DNA from: Chroococcus sp. FPU101
Lineage (GTDB): Bacteria > Cyanobacteriota > Cyanobacteriia > Cyanobacteriales > Microcystaceae
Length of the DNA stretch: 64,000 nucleotides
NCBI RefSeq assembly: GCF_017312365.1
Contig: NZ_BLJI01000021.1
Location: 1-64,000 of the forward strand
Direction: 5' to 3'
A program made the translations under genes and the position numbers. The notes beneath the pieces were generated by a model that did not search any database, was not told where the DNA came from, and worked only from the letters and a program-made list of their open reading frames with translations. Positions 17,664-26,401 of this stretch are shown here, piece by piece (positions within the stretch are counted from its first letter, which is position 1; each line of letters begins with the position of its first letter).

Positions 17664-18764
17664 ATGAATCAGTACCTTGAAGAAGTTTCCCTTAAACTCG
17701 AAATGCTCCGTCAAACCCTCAGAGAAACTGAGGCGCAAGGAATACGACTACGGGGTACTGATTGGTTTGCCTGGGTGACTGGGGGTGCATCAAACACTGT
17801 ACTACTGACGGCAGAAACGGGAATTGCAGAAGTGCTAGTCACTTGCGAGGATGCTTGGGTATTAACGGATGAGATCGAAGCACAACGTTTAGTAGATGAG
17901 GAATTACCCACCAATTTCAAATTATTTATCAATCCTTGGGCTAATTTAGCCACTCGTGAATCCTTTGTACGGGATGTTACCAACGGTGGGCAGGTCTTCA
18001 GCGATTGCCCAATCCCCGAAGAAACGCCATTACCTCGCTCTTTTGACATACACAAAAGTTGTCTTTTGTCAAGTGAAATAGAGCGATATCGTCAAGTCGG
18101 CAAAAAAGCCAGTGAAGCGATGACCGAAGTTTTACTGGCGGCTCAACCCACTTGGACAGAATATCAGTTAGCAGGAGCGGGTGCTGAGGCGTTATGGAAA
18201 AGGGGTTTACATCCTGCTTTAACCCTAGCCGCAGGAGCGAGAAGATTACCCCTCTATCGACATCCTACGCCGACCAACGAAGCGATCGGATCTGAGGCGA
18301 TGCTAGTCTTTTGCGCAAGGGGTTCTGGTTTATATGCCAATCTTACTCGTTTTGTATCCTTTCTTCCTTTGGGAGCAAGGGATCAACAAGCCCAACTACA
18401 TCGCCAAGTGGCTGAAATTGAAGCAGAAGCTTTAGATTTATGTCACAACAATATTCCCCTTAATACCATATACAACACACTGGCTAAAGCATACGAACAG
18501 CAAGGCTTTCCTCATGCTATTCGAGAACATCATCAAGGTGGAACAACAGGTTATCTGGCACGAGAGATCATCGCTACGCCAACCACGACCGATCTTTTGA
18601 CCTATAATATGGCAGTTGCCTGGAATCCGAGTTTACCAGGAGCCAAAATAGAAGATACTTTTGTTCTTCATGAAGATGGCAGTTTAGAGAATTTAACTTT
18701 TGATCCAGAGTTTCCCAGTGTGGCTATTAAAGGAAGATTACGCCCTGTCCCTCTAATTCGATAA
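17664..18764 (+). CDS. M24 (creatinase/Xaa-Pro aminopeptidase fold) protein lacking metal ligands
   Basis: This 366-residue protein has a creatinase-type N-terminal domain (about 1-140) and a pita-bread domain (about 145-355). In active M24 peptidases the strand motif DxG...GYxxDxTR carries two metal-binding Asp. Here the strand reads [16 protein letters not shown], so both positions are changed (Cys/Ala and Asn). The His of [11 protein letters not shown] and the Glu of [14 protein letters not shown] remain, but the last Glu ligand is not clear. Dinuclear metallopeptidase activity is therefore unlikely. It lies 4 bases before galK in the galactose operon. Confidence 0.85.
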   Translation: MNQYLEEVSLKLEMLRQTLRETEAQGIRLRGTDWFAWVTGGASNTVLLTAETGIAEVLVTCEDAWVLTDEIEAQRLVDEELPTNFKLFINPWANLATRESFVRDVTNGGQVFSDCPIPEETPLPRSFDIHKSCLLSSEIERYRQVGKKASEAMTEVLLAAQPTWTEYQLAGAGAEALWKRGLHPALTLAAGARRLPLYRHPTPTNEAIGSEAMLVFCARGSGLYANLTRFVSFLPLGARDQQAQLHRQVAEIEAEALDLCHNNIPLNTIYNTLAKAYEQQGFPHAIREHHQGGTTGYLAREIIATPTTTDLLTYNMAVAWNPSLPGAKIEDTFVLHEDGSLENLTFDPEFPSVAIKGRLRPVPLIR

Positions 18765-18768
18765 CGCA

Positions 18769-19848
18769 ATGAAATTCCAAGACTTATTTCACCAACCACC
18801 TGATGCGATCGCCAGCGCTCCAGGACGAGTTAATTTATTGGGCGAACATACAGATTATAATGATGGTTTTGTTTTACCAACTGCCATACCACAAACAACA
18901 ACCGTACAGTTAGGAATAAGCAACAATCATCATTATCATTTCTACTCAGAAAATTTAGACGAATATATTAGCCTTGATGACTTAAATTCAATTCCTTCAG
19001 ATTTTGCGAGTTATCTTTTCGGCTGTATTTCACTAATCCAACAAAAAGGCTACACAATTCCTCCGTTAAATATTTCTGTCCAATCAACCGTTCCTATCGG
19101 CTCAGGATTATCCAGTAGTGCGGCTTTGGAGGTGGCTTGTTTACGGGGGTTGCGAGAACTTTTCCATCTAAACATTGATGATGTCGAAATTGCTCAAATT
19201 GCCCAGCAAGCCGAAATTCAATATGCAGGTGTCCAATGTGGCATTATGGATCAAATGGCTTCGAGTCTAGCAGATACGGATCATTTGTTGTTCTTAGATA
19301 CTCGAACACTTGAGCGTCAAGTCTTACCATTTCCTGTGGGTGGGGAAATTGTCGTGATCGATAGCGGGGTTCCCCGTTCTCTAGCAAGTAGCGGTTATAA
19401 TCAACGACGGGCTGAATGTGAAGCAGCCGCTAAACTACTTAATGTTACAGCTTTACGAGATATTACCGATCCAGAACAAGTCGAAACCCTACCCGAACCC
19501 TTACGACGACGCGCCCGTCATGTGGTTACAGAAAATAACCGCGTTTTAGAAGTGCGATCGGGTGTTTCACTGCTTAGGTTTGGGGAATTGATGAATGATT
19601 CTCATACCAGTTTACGCGATGATTATGAGGTTTCGGTTCCTGCTTTAGATCGCTTAGTCGAAATCCTACAACAGACTCCTGACGTGTTTGGTGCTAGGTT
19701 AACAGGTGCAGGGTTTGGTGGTGCTTGTGTTGCTTTGGTAGTCGCGGGTCAAGCAAGAACGATCGCGGAGCAAACTTTAGAGCAGTATAATTGTATTGGT
19801 TTTCAGGGAAAAATTTTAATTCCGGACACTGAAATTAAGGAAAGCTAA
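18769..19848 (+). CDS. galK: Galactokinase
   Basis: GalK phosphorylates galactose at C1 using ATP. The 359-residue GHMP kinase has the galactokinase signature [16 protein letters not shown] (about 19-34), the ATP loop [15 protein letters not shown] (about 110-124), [11 protein letters not shown] (about 160) and the C-terminal [14 protein letters not shown] (about 314-328). All the usual motifs are intact. It lies 4 bases behind the M24 gene and completes the galactose entry genes with galT. No galE or galM is present in the window, so the epimerase must be elsewhere. Confidence 0.95.
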   Translation: MKFQDLFHQPPDAIASAPGRVNLLGEHTDYNDGFVLPTAIPQTTTVQLGISNNHHYHFYSENLDEYISLDDLNSIPSDFASYLFGCISLIQQKGYTIPPLNISVQSTVPIGSGLSSSAALEVACLRGLRELFHLNIDDVEIAQIAQQAEIQYAGVQCGIMDQMASSLADTDHLLFLDTRTLERQVLPFPVGGEIVVIDSGVPRSLASSGYNQRRAECEAAAKLLNVTALRDITDPEQVETLPEPLRRRARHVVTENNRVLEVRSGVSLLRFGELMNDSHTSLRDDYEVSVPALDRLVEILQQTPDVFGARLTGAGFGGACVALVVAGQARTIAEQTLEQYNCIGFQGKILIPDTEIKES

Positions 19849-19949
19849 ATACAAATTTTCAGTCTATTGACAGGTCTTTTAGTCATTCATCTCGCGTTAT
19901 TAATAAATTATTTCACAAAGAGTGGCTTTTGATCACAGAGGACAAAGTA

Positions 19950-21116
19950 ATGAGAGCAGCCTGCTGGTATGGTGCAAATGATGTACGAGTCGAAACGGTA
20001 AAAGATCCGACCATTCTTAACCCTCGTGATGCCATTATTAGAGTGACCGCGACAACAATTTGCGGTTCTGATCTACATATTTATGATGGTTATATTCCTT
20101 CGATGAAACAGGGTGATATTATTGGTCACGAATTTATGGGGGAAGTGGTCGAAATTGGAAAAGAGGTGAAACAATTAAAAAAAGGCGATCGCGTGGTTGT
20201 CTCCTCTATTGTCGGTTGTGGTCAGTGTTTCCATTGTCAGCGACAAGCATGGTCACTCTGTGATAATTCTAATCCCAATGGTTGGATGCAAGAACCGATC
20301 TTAGGTCATGGAACCAGTGCGATTTTTGGATATTCTCACTTATTTGGCGGTCTTGCTGGTTCACAAGCTGAATATATCCGTGTTCCTTTTGCTGACTACG
20401 GCTGTCTCAAAGTTCCTCAAGGTATCCCCGATGAAAAAATTCTACCGATCTCTGATGCCTTTCCGACAGGTTATATGGGTGCTGAATTATGTGATATTCA
20501 ACCTGGAGATATTGTCGCAGTTTGGGGAGGTGGGCCAGTCGGTCAATTTGCGATCAGAAGTGCCTATCTATTAGGGGCCTCTCAAGTAATCTTAATCGAT
20601 AAAGTGCCTGAACGTCTCCAGTTAGCGCGGGAAGTGGGGGCAGAAGGGATCGACTTTTCAGAAATTGATGCTGGGGAAGCCCTCAAAGAAATGACGGGTG
20701 GTCGCGGCCCTGATGCTTGTATTGATGCCGTCGGTATGGAATCTCATGGTATGGGGCCGATGGGACTATATGATAAGGTAGCACAGGCAGTAAAACTAGA
20801 AACCGATCGTCCTCATGTTCTTCGACAAATGATGTTAGCTTGTCGCAAAGGCGGTACTTTGTCGGTGATGGGCGTTTATGCGGGTTTTGTTGATAAAATC
20901 CCAATGGGTGCGGCTTTTAATAAGGGTTTAACGATCAAAATGGGGCAAATGCACGGACAGAAGTATATGCCTCGTTTATTAGATCACGTGATTAACGGTG
21001 ACATTGATCCGTCTACTGTTTTTACCCACACCCTACCTTTAGAAGAAACGAAACGGGGTTATGAGATGTTCAAAAACAAAACAGATCAGTGTGTCAAGGT
21101 CTTATTAAAACCTTAA
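19950..21116 (+). CDS. Zinc-dependent alcohol dehydrogenase, formaldehyde-dehydrogenase-like
   Basis: This 388-residue medium-chain dehydrogenase has the catalytic zinc set CGSDLHIYDG and GHEFMGEVVEIG, and structural zinc cysteines in CGQCFHCQRQAWSLC (about 95-110). Its NAD-binding loop is VWGGGPVGQFAIRSA (about 190). It resembles glutathione-independent formaldehyde or sorbitol-type dehydrogenases, and the true substrate is not readable. The ATG at 19950 follows GAGG and is preferred over a TTG at 19929. It lies 101 bases after galK and may have its own promoter. A terminator hairpin follows. Confidence 0.9.
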   Translation: MRAACWYGANDVRVETVKDPTILNPRDAIIRVTATTICGSDLHIYDGYIPSMKQGDIIGHEFMGEVVEIGKEVKQLKKGDRVVVSSIVGCGQCFHCQRQAWSLCDNSNPNGWMQEPILGHGTSAIFGYSHLFGGLAGSQAEYIRVPFADYGCLKVPQGIPDEKILPISDAFPTGYMGAELCDIQPGDIVAVWGGGPVGQFAIRSAYLLGASQVILIDKVPERLQLAREVGAEGIDFSEIDAGEALKEMTGGRGPDACIDAVGMESHGMGPMGLYDKVAQAVKLETDRPHVLRQMMLACRKGGTLSVMGVYAGFVDKIPMGAAFNKGLTIKMGQMHGQKYMPRLLDHVINGDIDPSTVFTHTLPLEETKRGYEMFKNKTDQCVKVLLKP

Positions 21117-21143
21117 GGAAGAGAAAAGTAGCATTTTTTCTAG

Positions 21144-21177
21144 ATCAACCCAGTCGTCTAAACGGGTTGATTTTTTT
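21144..21177 (+). terminator. Rho-independent terminator after the alcohol dehydrogenase gene
   Basis: ATCAACCC (21144-21151) pairs with GGGTTGAT (21164-21171), loop of 12 bases, followed by a run of Ts through 21177. It lies about 28 bases after the dehydrogenase stop and separates the galactose island from psaJ. Confidence 0.85.
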
Positions 21178-21277
21178 GATTCATCAAATCTCTAACATTA
21201 GAAAGATATTTAATAAAATCTGGTTTCTTAGAATAGAACTCAATTACAGTTTATTTCAATGGCAGGAGGATTCAACA

Positions 21278-21418
21278 ATGCAAAATAATAATGGTCTACT
21301 GCGATATCTTTCACTTGCACCCGTACTACTAATACTTCTGCTTTCGGCAACAGCAGTCTTATTGATTTACATCAATTGGTTTTATCCCGATCTACTATTC
21401 CATCCTTTAGCACGCTAA
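21278..21418 (+). CDS. psaJ: Photosystem I subunit J-like protein
   Basis: This 46-residue protein with one membrane helix (about 12-33) has the PsaJ pattern: LSLAPVL before the helix and FYPDLLFHPL after it. A strong AGGAGG lies 8 bases upstream of the ATG at 21278. PsaJ sits beside PsaF in photosystem I and is normally encoded right after psaF. Here there is no psaF, and the N-terminal helix sequence (LLILLLSATAVLLIYINW) lacks the usual ILIEFNRF form. It may be a diverged second copy. Standard PsaJ is about 38-44 residues. Confidence 0.8.
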   Translation: MQNNNGLLRYLSLAPVLLILLLSATAVLLIYINWFYPDLLFHPLAR

Positions 21419-22927
21419 GGATATCTATAAAATTGACAGGAGGAACCCTAACCCTTTCTCCTGTTTTGCTCCGCTTATCAATTAGACCTCGCTTAAAAAA
21501 TCTAGAAAATCATTCTATAATCACGGAAATTTGCCTTAATCTGTATCTAAATGGCATGAGTTTCCGAAAGCTTATTCATAGTAACAGAGATTGATGATAC
21601 GACGATGATTTACTAAGTACGTGTAGTAAAAGGTAAATAACAAATGAAGATTAGACTTATATTGAGTTCTTAATTAGCACGATCGCATCGTCAAACTTCC
21701 TATTACAAAAAATAGAGGTAAGTGCTGAGATGAACAGTTAGCTAATTGATTAGCTGGAATTCATACCGTATTTAACGTCAGTTCGGGTTAAGTCTATTTT
21801 GCTATCCATTCTACGAGGGAATAGGGGTTTCAACCAACGATAGAATCAGGGTTTTAGCTTATCCCGAACTCAGGTTATTTAGATCATGGTTTTAATTTTA
21901 ATTCGTAGTTGTAGATGCCAACAGTCAGATTATCTATTAAACTAAACCGTTTTATAATATTGCGGTAACAACTCGATTAAAGCTGAAAATGTTTTAAACA
22001 TATAATTACAGTTTAGACAGCTATTTTAACTGAGCTTAAATGATAATCGAAGTTTTTTTGTTGAAAAGACAAAGAAAATTTTCTTTTTTTTTATAGAAGG
22101 TAGATCACGCACTTATATATTTATGTCTTACTTAATAAGCTTCATCTACCAGAAGCTTAATCCAAGATACCATAACTATTTTGCAGTTTTTAAAAATACC
22201 TAAGTTATATCGTCTTTTTCTTTCAAAGATTACACCGATTACGTCTCTCGTTAGTTAATTGATAAAAATTAAGTTTTTAATACTTTAAAAATGTTACATA
22301 CTGCTAAAGCTAAATTTATTATTATTTTATTTTTTATATTTTTATTTCGAGACAATGACGATAACTTACTCAATTTAGGTAGCTTCTTCTTAAAGTTGTC
22401 TTTGACTTTATAGACTAATTTCCCCTGCGTTAATTAAAATTAGTTTATTGTTTTACAAAAAAAATATTAATTTATTGCTTTACAAAAAATCAAATTATAA
22501 TTTTTTAAAACTTTGTCAATGTTTTTTAAATTTATTATGATGTCAATTACCGTTTAAAATAGCACAACTCCTATCTAGTCTGAATACAAGCTGCATCAGA
22601 TATTTTTAAAAATACGTTTTTATAATAGCGATAAATACAATAATATTTATTTTTAAAAACTTGTACATAACATATTTTAAATTAAAATAAAATTAAGCTT
22701 TACTATTTAAGATTTAGCCCAGTTCCCATTCTTGCGAAATCAATCTATACAGCCATAGCCCATATGAAGAAAATTTCACAATTATTAACGTTCTCTTCAC
22801 TCAAGAAGTTACATAATAAAAGAATAGAAAAGTAATCTATATCACATTTTATTGTGGTTTGATTTTTTTGGCAAAATCAAGTCTCTACTGTTTTTGGACT
22901 TTTGATCTCTAGCATCGAAAAGGATTT
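21419..22927. other. Long AT-rich region with no recognised gene
   Basis: About 1.5 kb between psaJ and the VWA protein gene holds no frame with coding character on either strand that I can support. Frames are short and broken by stops. It contains a MITE-like element (21773-21877) and a 16-base palindrome AGCTAAT-TG-ATTAGCT (21740-21755). The rest (about 21900-22800) is very rich in A/T homopolymers. It may be degenerate mobile DNA plus the long leader of the downstream gene. Confidence 0.6.
21773..21877. mobile_element. MITE-like element with 20-bp inverted ends
   Basis: The left end (21773-21792) and the reverse complement of the right end (21858-21877) match at 17 of 20 bases around a shared core AGTTCGGG. 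The 105-base element has no coding capacity. The structure fits a non-autonomous miniature transposable element whose transposase would be encoded elsewhere. A clear target-site duplication is not visible. Confidence 0.65.
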
Positions 22928-23005
22928 ATGAGCAAAGTCAAATCGCAAAACGTGTGGGCAAATGTAAAAAACCCTGCGGATCACTTGCTGGGAAATTCAT
23001 CATAA
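22928..23005 (+). CDS. Possible 25-residue leader peptide
   Basis: An ATG at 22928 follows AAGGA by 3-4 bases and opens 25 codons ending at TAA 23005, just 25 bases before the VWA gene start. The product MSKVKSQNVWANVKNPADHL plus five residues is hydrophilic and unrecognised. It could be a translated leader or chance. The good ribosome site and placement are the only support. Confidence 0.3.
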   Translation: MSKVKSQNVWANVKNPADHLLGNSS

Positions 23006-23030
23006 AAATTTGAAAAAAAGGACAACAATT

Positions 23031-25061
23031 ATGACTTTTAATTTAAATCTCAATACAATTGTGAGTCCGATTAATGAAAACGGAACAACAACGCTGACGG
23101 GTCTCATCACTGATTTAGATATCATCGGCGGTGAAGTTACCCTCGACATTGACTGGGGTGTACTTGACATCAATGGTAATCCTATTACTTCTGATGATCA
23201 GACAATTACTATCAGAGACGGTGGGCCTAATGATGCTGATGGGCTTGCCAATGGACGGATCAGTTTTAGTCTAACTCATCAATACCTGGACGATAACCCA
23301 ACAGCAACACCATCGGATACTTATACCATCCAAGTCGATGCTAAAGAGGAATTCTTAATTGGTACTGATGCCGTCTATGTAATTGATATATCTGGCAGTA
23401 CAAGTTCTCTAGTCCAAGGTCTGACCACTCCAGTCGGTGACCAAAATGGCGATGGTTCTTCAAATACCATTCTTGATGTTGAAATAGCTTCTTTTAAGGC
23501 ACTCAATCAAGAGTTAAGAAATCGAGGTCTAGGAAATGTCGCTGAAGTCTCGATCGTCGCTTTTTCTAGCAGTGCTTCTCGGCTGGATATGGAACCTGGA
23601 ACCACAGGATTCCAAAGCTTTACCACCCCCGATAAAGATTCTGATAACAACGGTATTAAAGATGTTGATCAAGTATTGATGTCATTAGACGATGGTGGCT
23701 CGACCAACTACGAAGCTGCTTTACAACAAGCAATTGCCGCAGTCACTACCGCAGGTACAGTACCAAATGGGGGTAATGTCATTTTTCTGTCTGATGGCTT
23801 ACCAAATACAGGCGGCTCATTTACCGACGAAGCTAATGTAATTAGAAATACTAAGGGGCAAAATCTGAGAGCCTTTGGTGTTGGTACAGGGGCCCAACTA
23901 TCCCCACTGCAACAAATCGATCCAAATGCACAGGTATTTACCAACCCTCAAGATTTGTTAAATGTCTTCGGTGGTGCAGGTGCAGGTACTAACCAAGATT
24001 TTGACTCTATACAGATCACGGTTAATAACGTTGCCCCCACTGTCAACATTGCCTTGTCATCAATCACAATCAACGAAAATAGCTCTGTGACGGTCACAGG
24101 TAGTTTTACCGACCCTGGCACCTTTGATACTCATAGTGCAACCATTAACTGGGGCAATGGCACAGGTAATCAAGCTCTCACTTTAAATCAAAATAAAACT
24201 TTCTCTGCCACATACCAATACCTAGATGATGGTTCTTTTGGCGGTACACCCCAAAATGGTACACCCTTTGACATTTACACGATTACCGTCAGCATTACCG
24301 ATGATGATACTGGTGTTGGTACGGCTTCTGCAAATATTACTGTTAATGATGTTGCTCCTGTTTTGGGAACTCTCAACGATAATTTGCCTGGACTCGGTAT
24401 TATCGTCGAGGGCGATACTCTACAGTTAAGTGCTAACTATACCGATGTTGGAACTAAGGATTTTCACACAGTTAAGTTCAACTGGGGGGATGGCAGTCCA
24501 ATCAATTCATCTGTCAAAAATCCTTTAAACGGAGGTATAGGTACTGCTAGTGATAGCCATGTCTACACCACAGCTGGTAGTTACACAGCGACTTTGATGG
24601 TTACCGATGATGATACTCTGTCTGATTCTGATTCAGTCGATGTCATTGTCGCTAAAAAAGTTGTTCTCGACTGGAAGCCTGGTTCTAATCCCAGTTCCAT
24701 GAATTTTACTGGCGGTGGTACAATTCCTGTGGCAATTCTCGGTGCTTCTAATTTCGATGTGAGAGACATTAATGTTGCTTCTATCAAGTTTGATGATCAG
24801 AAGGATGTACTACTTAATGGAGGTGGTGTTGGCGTTAATGTCCGAAACAATGGCACCTACCAAGTCAGCTATGAGGATACTAACTCCGATGGTTATGTCG
24901 ATTTAGTTGCTCATGTTAATAAGGTCAGCTTACGTTCTGTGGTCAATCCTAATCAAGAACCTTTCCGCTCAGACCAACAGATTTATGCTTTTGGAGCTTT
25001 TGACAATAGTTACTTCTTTGGCATACAGCAAGCGGGTGATCCGATTAGGATTACTGGCTAG
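23031..25061 (+). CDS. VWA and PKD-like repeat surface/secreted protein
   Basis: The 676-residue acidic protein begins directly with a beta-sandwich repeat (about 1-105). A von Willebrand A domain follows, with an intact MIDAS: VIDISGSTSS (about 112), GGSTNYEAAL for the Thr, and FLSDGLPN for the second Asp. Two PKD/CalX-like repeats follow (about 325-435 and 435-540), then a C-terminal domain found in large cyanobacterial exoproteins (WKPGSNPSSMNF onward). No signal peptide is seen, which would fit type I secretion. The frame opens at a TTG at 23010, but the ATG at 23031 is preferred. Adhesion or calcium-dependent binding is likely, not proven. Confidence 0.8.
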   Translation: MTFNLNLNTIVSPINENGTTTLTGLITDLDIIGGEVTLDIDWGVLDINGNPITSDDQTITIRDGGPNDADGLANGRISFSLTHQYLDDNPTATPSDTYTIQVDAKEEFLIGTDAVYVIDISGSTSSLVQGLTTPVGDQNGDGSSNTILDVEIASFKALNQELRNRGLGNVAEVSIVAFSSSASRLDMEPGTTGFQSFTTPDKDSDNNGIKDVDQVLMSLDDGGSTNYEAALQQAIAAVTTAGTVPNGGNVIFLSDGLPNTGGSFTDEANVIRNTKGQNLRAFGVGTGAQLSPLQQIDPNAQVFTNPQDLLNVFGGAGAGTNQDFDSIQITVNNVAPTVNIALSSITINENSSVTVTGSFTDPGTFDTHSATINWGNGTGNQALTLNQNKTFSATYQYLDDGSFGGTPQNGTPFDIYTITVSITDDDTGVGTASANITVNDVAPVLGTLNDNLPGLGIIVEGDTLQLSANYTDVGTKDFHTVKFNWGDGSPINSSVKNPLNGGIGTASDSHVYTTAGSYTATLMVTDDDTLSDSDSVDVIVAKKVVLDWKPGSNPSSMNFTGGGTIPVAILGASNFDVRDINVASIKFDDQKDVLLNGGGVGVNVRNNGTYQVSYEDTNSDGYVDLVAHVNKVSLRSVVNPNQEPFRSDQQIYAFGAFDNSYFFGIQQAGDPIRITG

Positions 25062-25070
25062 TAGGTTTAA

Positions 25071-25093
25071 GCCCTCACCGCACCTGTGGGGGC
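25071..25093 (+). terminator. GC-rich hairpin after the VWA gene
   Basis: GCCCTCAC (25071-25078) can pair with the segment ending at 25093 (eight pairs with one G-U). It lies 9 bases after the VWA stop. No U-run follows, so it may be a transcript-end stabiliser rather than a true terminator. Confidence 0.35.
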
Positions 25094-25251
25094 CCTAGAC
25101 ATACAGTAGAAGAAAACACATCCGATTAAAACTTTATGCTACTCAAGAGCGAGGGCAATGCTAAGAAGTTCTGTTAAATTGTTGATACGACAAACATCTT
25201 GCTTGATCAACTCTCTATCTGGCAACGCCCAATTTTTTAGGCTCAATAATT

Positions 25252-25728
25252 ATGACTGAAGACAGGTCAAAAAAGACGACAAAGGCAGGAATTGTTCTAG
25301 GAATTGGAATGGGCGGTTTTGTCGATGGCATTTTGTTACATACGATTTTTGAATGGCATCACATGGTATCCAATTGGGTGCCTCCCACAACGATCGACGC
25401 GATACATACTAATATGCTGTGGGATGGTTTGTTTCATGCTTTTTCTTGGACGATTACACTGATTGGTATTTTAATGTTATGGCGTGATGCACGAAACCCT
25501 AATCTCGTCATTCCCTCACTTTGGCCGTTTCTTGGACAGTTAATACTCGGTTTCGGTTTATTCAACCTAGTTGAAGGCATTATCGATCATCATATCCTTG
25601 CTATTCATTATGTGCGACAAGTGCCTAACTATGCGGTTTACAATTGGACATTTTTGGCGGTTGGGGGTGTATTAGCCTGTGCGATCGGATGGGGATTAAT
25701 GCGTTCTGAGCAAACCTTAACCGATTAA
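25252..25728 (+). CDS. DUF2243 membrane protein
   Basis: This 158-residue protein with four hydrophobic segments has the family marks GMGGFVDGILLHTIFEWHHM (about 20-39), TNMLWDGLFHAF (about 56) and LGFGLFNLVEGIIDHHIL (about 104). Conserved His and Asp residues lie at the membrane faces, a pattern that could bind metal; no activity is established for DUF2243. It precedes the TetR-exporter operon on the same strand by 86 bases and may be functionally linked to it. Confidence 0.85.
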   Translation: MTEDRSKKTTKAGIVLGIGMGGFVDGILLHTIFEWHHMVSNWVPPTTIDAIHTNMLWDGLFHAFSWTITLIGILMLWRDARNPNLVIPSLWPFLGQLILGFGLFNLVEGIIDHHILAIHYVRQVPNYAVYNWTFLAVGGVLACAIGWGLMRSEQTLTD

Positions 25729-25773
25729 CCGTAATTTCCCTCTATTGTTTTACAAATATTTATGATATAACTA

Positions 25774-25797
25774 TATATAACGAGCGTTCGATATAAA
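25774..25797 (+). promoter_or_regulatory. Candidate TetR operator
   Basis: An imperfect 24-base palindrome is centred between 25785 and 25786 on CGAGC|GTTCG, with 9 of 12 symmetric matches. It lies 17 bases before the TetR start codon in an AT-rich promoter-like stretch. Autorepression by the TetR protein is inferred from position and symmetry. Confidence 0.5.
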
Positions 25798-25814
25798 AAA
25801 CTATTGTTCAACAT

Positions 25815-26393
25815 ATGCCTAAAATCGTTGACACGGAGCAATATAAGAAAGAACTACTGCAAAAAAGTTTTGATCTCTTTGCCCAGAAAGGTTATGCAGC
25901 ATTAACTACACGAGAACTCGCCCAAGAATTGGGGGTATCAACAGGGACGTTGTATCACTATTTTCCAAGCAAAGCGGCGTTATTTGAGCAGTTAGTTGAG
26001 GAACTGTGTCAGCAAGACGTTGTTAAGGCAACTGTCGAGATTAAAAAAGCCAAAACTTTAACCCAAAGGTTAGAAGCATTAGGCAAGTTTATGGAGACAC
26101 AGGAAACCAACTGTATTAAACAGATGTTTCTGTGGATCGAATATTGTCAACAACAAGAAAAAGAAGGGGAAAAAACCCAATTTTTTGAGCGAATTGATGA
26201 ACGATATCATCAAGCCGTGATGGATGTGATTGGGGTTAAAGATCCTGCGATCGCTTGGTTGGTTTTGACGATGATTAATGGCTTAATTATTGAAAAACTC
26301 TGGGGAAATACTCATGTTTCACTAACAGAACATCTAAAAATGTTAGGGGAATTGATCACCGCCCACGAAGAAAAAAACATGATTAAACAATAG
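25815..26393 (+). CDS. TetR-family transcriptional regulator
   Basis: The 192-residue protein has the TetR N-terminal helix-turn-helix (about 10-55: LFAQKGYAALTTRELAQELG, then GTLYHYFPSKAALFEQLV), followed by an all-helical ligand-binding and dimer domain. It starts 8 bases ahead of the devB-like gene and is the first gene of the exporter operon, so it most likely represses the operon and itself. The inducer is unknown. An imperfect palindrome just upstream is a good operator candidate. Confidence 0.92.
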   Translation: MPKIVDTEQYKKELLQKSFDLFAQKGYAALTTRELAQELGVSTGTLYHYFPSKAALFEQLVEELCQQDVVKATVEIKKAKTLTQRLEALGKFMETQETNCIKQMFLWIEYCQQQEKEGEKTQFFERIDERYHQAVMDVIGVKDPAIAWLVLTMINGLIIEKLWGNTHVSLTEHLKMLGELITAHEEKNMIKQ

Positions 26394-26401
26394 GATTAGC
26401 G

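Noticed and set aside
17711-18055. 114-codon frame opposite the M24 gene
   Set aside because: Antisense shadow rich in Ser and Val with no ribosome site.
21376-21594. 72-codon frame overlapping psaJ
   Set aside because: It starts inside psaJ, has no ribosome site and looks like AT-rich chance sequence.
22800-23030. Possible riboswitch (c-di-GMP or similar) before the VWA gene
   Set aside because: Some purine-rich pieces look suggestive, but the conserved core of GEMM or other riboswitches I know could not be aligned.
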